Part shown: positions 41,426 through 45,200 of the stretch, piece after piece
Layout of the letters: each line of letters opens with the position of its first letter
Position numbering within the stretch: the stretch's first letter is position 1
Origin: Comamonadaceae bacterium
Lineage (GTDB): Bacteria > Pseudomonadota > Gammaproteobacteria > Burkholderiales > Burkholderiaceae_C
Assembly (NCBI GenBank): GCA_947456305.1
Contig: CANGPN010000010.1
Location: 32,001-77,200, forward strand
Direction: 5' to 3'
Length of the DNA stretch: 45,200 nucleotides
Made by a program: the position numbers and the translations under genes
The notes under the pieces: generated by a model
What the model saw: only the letters and a program-made list of their open reading frames with translations
What the model was told of the DNA's origin: nothing
Database searches by the model: none

Positions 41426-43188
41426 TTTTGAATGATGTATTCGGTTGTAGCCATGATCAAAAAAATAGTTGCCTTGATACGAATCAAGCAGCCGGCATCA
41501 TCGTTGGCAGCTTGGGTAGCCACCGCGTCTGCAATTGTTTTTTGGGTACTGGTTGAAAGTCCATCGGCTGCTAGTAGCAGGGCATAGCGATTTACCAGTG
41601 CTGTTGCATCTTTCGCCAGTTCATAGTCGCCGGTGTAGTCCGCTTTCACGTCGTAGCGACCGTCACCAATAGCGCCATTGATGAAATTCAAGTATCTGGC
41701 GACCGATACCTCATTACAAAGCTGAAACTCTGGAGCGGTGATGCCGTTTGCACTCATTTCGCCTTGCGGTGGTACATAGCCTGGTCTGTAAAAATTGAAC
41801 ACACTGGGGCTGCGTAAGGGACTTTGTCCAATACCTGTCACGTCATCCGATAAATCTCCGATATTCCAAGGCCCCAACCAACTGTTGGCAGCGGATGGCT
41901 TGACCGTCAGGTCCGAGGGTTTTGCATTGAACGTACGCGCCCATTGCACCAGGCGCAGTACGGGTTCGCGTAATTTCCCGTATTGGGCCAGCGCACTTGG
42001 ATTTGTCGGTAGCGTGCGCGCCTCAGGGTCCAAGAGTACGGCTTTGATGACGGATTTCATATCGCCACGCTTGCCGTTGACTGATTTTGTAAATGCTGCG
42101 CTGACCCTGCTGATATACGCCGCACTGGGGTTAGAGCAAACCAATCTCTGAATCAGCTGACGGCCAATGAACGGACCCACGTTGTCATGGTTCGCCAAAT
42201 AATCCATGACCATATTCAGTGCGTCAGGGCCAGAGACATTGCTGGCAATGACACCGCCTAAATAAGGTTTGTCATTTGGTGTAAAAAAATTTGCGTTGTG
42301 TGACATATTTTCGCGTAGGTAATTTAAGTTGCTGGCGTCATCGGCGCTTCCAAAATACCATCCGGTAAATATGGCGGCAAGATTGGAAACATCTTGTTGC
42401 TGGTACGTTTCAATGGGCTTGCCGTTTTGCAATTTGCGACTGCCGTCGGCGTTCAGTTGGTACAGGCCGATGGTGAAGAGTTGCATCACTTCGCGAGCAT
42501 AATTTTCATCTGGCGCGCTGTTTCCGGTGGCTTTAACGCTACCCTTCATATTGAGGTAGGCTCCCATGGCAGGCGAGAGGCTGACAGCTTTAAGCAGGTC
42601 GGCGAAATTACCAAATGCGTTTTTTTCCAATACATCCATGTAGGCCGCAGCTGCCACGTTGCGCCAAGTGATGTCGCCTAAGCCTTCAATAGATATCACA
42701 AATATTTGCGATAAAGCATAGGCCACGCGCTGTCTTAAAACATCCGTAGCGCTCATGAGTTTGCGCCATAAGGTGTTGTCAGTGCCTATTTTTGAAGACC
42801 TTCCGGCATCCAAAAAACCGCTTTTTGTGATCCAGTTGTAATGGGAATCCGCCTCGTTCCACGGCTTTGCCAGCTCTGTATCCAACCAGACTTCGAAACC
42901 TTTATTCATCACGTCCTGAACCTGGGCATACGTCCCGCCAAATGAAGCTTGCGCTAAAAATCGTGCGGCTTGGGTTTCGGTTGTGGGGATGCTGGGGTTA
43001 TTCGATTTCACCCGAGCGATTTCATCGCCACTGCAAGCGCTGAGTGCGATTGCGGCAAACACGGCTAACTCTGGCGTGGATTCTGGGTTGTTGTTTGAGC
43101 CTGATAGTTCACCAGACGGTCGCTTGAGTGGTCTAACCCAAGCTTCGCTTGAAGCATTGACTCTGTGAGGGTCTGGCGTATGAGGCAT
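41422..43188 (-). CDS. DUF1800 protein, possible lipoprotein
   Basis: A 588-residue DUF1800 protein. Conserved features: AARFLAQASFGGTYAQVQDV, WLDTELAKPW, LRQRVAYALSQIFVIS, REVMQLFTIGLYQLN, and GRQLIQRLVCSNPSAAYISR, later SVFNFYRPGYVPP. A hydrophobic segment ending in LSAC (ELAVFAAIALSACSGDE) looks like a lipobox, but it starts about 40 residues from the first ATG and lacks the usual basic residues directly before it, so the N-terminus is odd. It is the first gene of the DUF1800-DUF1501 pair, transcribed toward lower coordinates. Function unknown. Confidence 0.9.
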   Translation of the reverse strand: MPHTPDPHRVNASSEAWVRPLKRPSGELSGSNNNPESTPELAVFAAIALSACSGDEIARVKSNNPSIPTTETQAARFLAQASFGGTYAQVQDVMNKGFEVWLDTELAKPWNEADSHYNWITKSGFLDAGRSSKIGTDNTLWRKLMSATDVLRQRVAYALSQIFVISIEGLGDITWRNVAAAAYMDVLEKNAFGNFADLLKAVSLSPAMGAYLNMKGSVKATGNSAPDENYAREVMQLFTIGLYQLNADGSRKLQNGKPIETYQQQDVSNLAAIFTGWYFGSADDASNLNYLRENMSHNANFFTPNDKPYLGGVIASNVSGPDALNMVMDYLANHDNVGPFIGRQLIQRLVCSNPSAAYISRVSAAFTKSVNGKRGDMKSVIKAVLLDPEARTLPTNPSALAQYGKLREPVLRLVQWARTFNAKPSDLTVKPSAANSWLGPWNIGDLSDDVTGIGQSPLRSPSVFNFYRPGYVPPQGEMSANGITAPEFQLCNEVSVARYLNFINGAIGDGRYDVKADYTGDYELAKDATALVNRYALLLAADGLSTSTQKTIADAVATQAANDDAGCLIRIKATIFLIMATTEYIIQK

Positions 43189-43256
43189 TCATAAATTTTA
43201 TGACTATAAAGAATTTAACTCAATGCAAAATGTCGCTAAAAATAATACTTCATGCG

Positions 43257-43287
43257 AAAAAAACCGCCTACCTGAAGGTGGGCGGTT
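43257..43287 (-). terminator. Intrinsic terminator of the cytochrome b561-YceI operon (minus strand)
   Basis: AAACCGCC plus ACC pair with GGT plus GGCGGTTT, with one G-T pair, around a TGAA loop. On the minus strand the stem is followed by a run of T. It lies 36 bases after the YceI stop at 43323. Confidence 0.9.
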
Positions 43288-43322
43288 TGAAGTCCAGATT
43301 TTTTTCTGAAAATCTGTCTGGA

Positions 43323-43898
43323 TTACTGTTTAACGGCTTCTACTTGAATCAGCAATTTCACTTTGTCAGGGATACCGAAGTCGATGCCCCAGTTCATGCC
43401 CCATTGGCTACGCAAAATGGTGGTTTCAAAGTCGCCGCCGCAGACTTCGCGCTTGAGCATGGGGTGGTCATAACAATTGAAGTTGGTGGCTTTCAACACC
43501 ACGGGTACGGTTTTGCCCAGCATGGTCAAGCTACCGGCCACTTCAGAGACTTTGTCGCCGTTGAAGTTGAATTTGTCAGCCGTGAAGTGCATGGTGGGGT
43601 GCTTGGCTGCGTCGAAAAAGTCAGGCTTTTTCAGGTGGGCATTGAAGGCTTCTGTGCCGGTGTTGATGGAGTCGGCTTGTATGGTCAAGTCCACTTTGCC
43701 GGTTTTACCTGCGCGGTCAAATTGAACCGTGCCTTCTTTTTTGTCAAAACGGCCGCGGTTGGTGGATGTGCCGAAGTGGGTGACTTCGAAAGTCACAAAG
43801 GTGTGTGTGGATTCGATGTTGTAAGTGGCAGCCTGGGCAGATATGCCGCTGGCCAAAGCGGTGGCGGTCAAGGCTGAGGCAAGGAAAAATTGACGCAT
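43323..43898 (-). CDS. YceI family periplasmic protein, copy 1
   Basis: A 191-residue YceI protein with a signal peptide (residues 1-23, FFLASALTATALASGISAQA). The lipocalin-like fold is recognised by YNIESTHTFVTFEVTHFGTS, the RGRFDKKEGTVQFD strand, the KKPDFFDAAKHPTMHFTA block and MLGKTVPVVLKATNF. YceI members bind isoprenoid chains such as polyprenyl quinone precursors. A Cys pair (NFNCYDHPMLKREVCGGDFE) is a local feature absent from copy 2. It is the third gene of a unit with copy 2 and the cytochrome b561, 27 bases after copy 2, and is followed by a terminator. Confidence 0.93.
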   Translation of the reverse strand: MRQFFLASALTATALASGISAQAATYNIESTHTFVTFEVTHFGTSTNRGRFDKKEGTVQFDRAGKTGKVDLTIQADSINTGTEAFNAHLKKPDFFDAAKHPTMHFTADKFNFNGDKVSEVAGSLTMLGKTVPVVLKATNFNCYDHPMLKREVCGGDFETTILRSQWGMNWGIDFGIPDKVKLLIQVEAVKQ

Positions 43899-43925
43899 GG
43901 AAAACTCCTGTGGTTCTGGTTGAAA

Positions 43926-44498
43926 TTAAAGCTTGGCAACGCCTGTCAGTACAAATTTGAATTTCACTTGTACTTCGTCTGCCACCATAGAGGTGTCAGA
44001 CCATTCGTTGTCACCGATCTTGAAGGGCAAGCGCTTGAGAGCGAATGCACCCACGGCAGTGGTGAGGCCGCCGGTTTGGGTCAGGTTAACCGGGACGGTG
44101 ATGTCTTGGCTGTATCCTTTGATGTTGAGTTTGCCGCTGACTTCATATTTGCCTGCACCAGTTGTTTTGACTGCGCTGGATTGAAAGACGGCTTTGGCAT
44201 ATTTTGCAGTGTGGAACCAGTCGGGTTTGACTAATTCCGCATCGGTTTCTTTAGAGCCCAGCGTGGCGCTGGTCATGTCGACACTGAAATTGATTTTTGC
44301 TGCGGCAGGTTTTGCCGGGTCAAAACTGATTTGCGCGTCAAAGGCTTTGAACCTGCCCTCGACAGGCACGCCCATTTGTTTGCTGACAAACACAATGTCA
44401 CTCTGGGCGGGCAGTAGCTTTTGCTCTGCTTGGGCGGTCAGCGATGTCAGGCCGGACAAAACAATGGCGATTGTCACTAGGTATTTGAATGAGGACAT
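43926..44498 (-). CDS. YceI family periplasmic protein, copy 2
   Basis: A 190-residue YceI paralogue starting at the ATG at 44498; upstream in-frame codons back to 44567 overlap the cytochrome gene and lack family support. The signal peptide is SFKYLVTIAIVLSGLTSLTA then QA. Family strands: SDIVFVSKQMGVPVEGRFKA, then KPDWFHTAKYAKAVFQSSAV and LNIKGYSQDITVPVNLTQTG. It has no cysteine in the mature protein. It is 13 bases after the b561 gene. Likely isoprenoid-binding and possibly linked to electron transfer by the cytochrome. Confidence 0.93.
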   Translation of the reverse strand: MSSFKYLVTIAIVLSGLTSLTAQAEQKLLPAQSDIVFVSKQMGVPVEGRFKAFDAQISFDPAKPAAAKINFSVDMTSATLGSKETDAELVKPDWFHTAKYAKAVFQSSAVKTTGAGKYEVSGKLNIKGYSQDITVPVNLTQTGGLTTAVGAFALKRLPFKIGDNEWSDTSMVADEVQVKFKFVLTGVAKL

Positions 44499-44511
44499 GG
44501 AATGCCTTTGT

Positions 44512-45084
44512 TTACTGAGAATGACGTGATGGCAAGATGCGTTGTAACAATGCATGTTTGTCGACAAACTGGTGTTTCAGCGCAGCCGCTATATGCAGTC
44601 CTACCAATCCCGCTAAAGCAAATGCGCTGATTTCGTGCCAGGGTTTGATCAGTTCTGCCAAAGCCTTGTCAGGCATGACGAAATCGGGCAACGGCAACAC
44701 ACCGAACACGACGATCGGAAATCCTGCAGCCGAACTGTAAGCCCAACCGACCAGCGGTACGATGAAAAACAAAGCATACATGGCGTACTGAGTGGCATGG
44801 TGCGCCAGTTGCTGCCAGGCAGGCATATCAGCTTGCATCTCAGAGGGCAAAGGGGGAGGCGGCTGGTACAAGCGCCAAGACAAGCGCAACAGGCTGAGGG
44901 TTAATATGCAAATACCGGCCCATTTGTGCCAATTGAACAGCTTGAGCCGCCAAGGTGAAACTGGCAAATCCGCCATCAACAGACCAACTGCAAAGATACC
45001 TACCAATGCAATTGCGAGTATCCAATGCATTATGACTGCGGGAATGCGGTAAGTACTTGGAATTGAATGGTTTTCTTCAGACAT
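44512..45084 (-). CDS. Cytochrome b561 family protein
   Basis: A 190-residue integral membrane di-heme protein with four helices (IMHWILAIALVGIFAVGLLM, then KWAGICILTLSLLRLSW, then YAMYALFFIVPLVGWAY, then ISAFALAGLVGLHIAAALKH). Heme-ligand histidines are H20, H53, H150 and H164, with the last two 14 residues apart as in E. coli CybB. It moves electrons in the inner membrane, probably from quinol to a periplasmic acceptor. It is first in the b561-YceI-YceI unit, the same pairing as E. coli yceJ-yceI. A 16-base palindrome lies upstream. Confidence 0.93.
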   Translation of the reverse strand: MSEENHSIPSTYRIPAVIMHWILAIALVGIFAVGLLMADLPVSPWRLKLFNWHKWAGICILTLSLLRLSWRLYQPPPPLPSEMQADMPAWQQLAHHATQYAMYALFFIVPLVGWAYSSAAGFPIVVFGVLPLPDFVMPDKALAELIKPWHEISAFALAGLVGLHIAAALKHQFVDKHALLQRILPSRHSQ

Positions 45085-45131
45085 GCACGTCAGTTTACAA
45101 GTAGATTCAACAAGCCAGTGAAATTCATTTG

Positions 45132-45147
45132 ATTTGATTGATCAAAT
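45132..45147. promoter_or_regulatory. 16-base palindrome upstream of the cytochrome b561 operon
   Basis: ATTTGAT, TG, ATCAAAT: seven-base perfect arms, 48 bases before the cytochrome start. The size suits a dimeric regulator of the MarR type. It is not an FNR site, which needs a four-base centre. Confidence 0.55.
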
Positions 45148-45172
45148 TAATTGAATTTATGTCAAGCTTTTC

Positions 45173-45200
45173 AAAAAAAATCGCCGTGTCAAACGGCGAT
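45173..45200 (-). terminator. Intrinsic terminator of a minus-strand gene beyond the right edge
   Basis: ATCGCCGT pairs with ACGGCGAT around GTCAA; on the minus strand the stem is followed by a run of seven or more T. The transcribed gene lies outside the window. No coding sequence is seen in 45085-45172. Confidence 0.85.

Overview
The window looks like chromosomal DNA from a betaproteobacterium of the order Burkholderiales, probably Comamonadaceae-like with moderate GC. The evidence is the pyruvate dehydrogenase set aceE-aceF-lpdA with a lipoyl domain fused to LpdA, a FixL/FixJ-type two-component pair with folD and an M3 oligopeptidase running divergently from aceE, and YaeQ, DUF1501/DUF1800 and YceI/cytochrome b561 pairs. 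I see no rRNA, tRNA, insertion sequence, prophage or CRISPR array, and no stretch above 300 bases without a gene. The genus is inference.

Layout. 1-2.3 kb: the 5' part of a second pyruvate-dehydrogenase-type E1 gene (MdeB-like), cut by the left edge, divergent from an Lrp/AsnC regulator. 2.4-5.1 kb: a secreted TPR protein, then an overlapping pair of a PhyH-type oxygenase and a homoserine-dehydrogenase-like/SAF oxidoreductase. 5.2-8.7 kb: three minus-strand genes for zinc-ribbon, coiled-coil and His-rich membrane proteins, divergent from a bactofilin gene and a small unknown gene. 8.7-10.3 kb: yaeQ and a quinone oxidoreductase. 10.4-13.5 kb: a tightly overlapping DUF2796 / ABC ATPase / ABC permease / DUF3299 operon resembling zinc-starvation operons of other proteobacteria. 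13.6-19.0 kb: DUF4337, a second bactofilin, haloacid dehalogenase, aroQ, MAPEG, small exported proteins, a DEDDh exonuclease and an exported PLD-family nuclease. 19.0-20.8 kb: pyrD and rpiA.

20.8-33.0 kb is central metabolism and its likely regulators: histidine kinase, response regulator, folD and prlC on the minus strand, and aceE-aceF-lpdA on the plus strand, closed by a strong hairpin. 33.1-37.0 kb: an AEC transporter, a Nudix hydrolase, an RNase D-like exonuclease, a NIPSNAP protein and an exported cyclase-family protein preceded by a long hairpin. 37.1-45.1 kb is all minus strand: an exported unknown, a second PhyH oxygenase, a Tat-exported SMP-30 protein, the DUF1501/DUF1800 pair, and a cytochrome b561 - YceI - YceI operon. 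The last 28 bases are a terminator for a gene beyond the right edge.

The strongest candidates for something undescribed are: (1) the zinc-ribbon/His-rich module at 5162-7741 next to a bactofilin, where one protein carries seven histidines in a strict five-residue register after its single membrane helix and its neighbour has a second His-rich segment on the same predicted side of the membrane; (2) the 4-base-overlapping oxygenase/dehydrogenase pair at 2931-5149; (3) the hairpin and possible leader peptide ahead of the cyclase gene at 35793-35910. All functions are read from sequence motifs and memory of families; no search or alignment was run.
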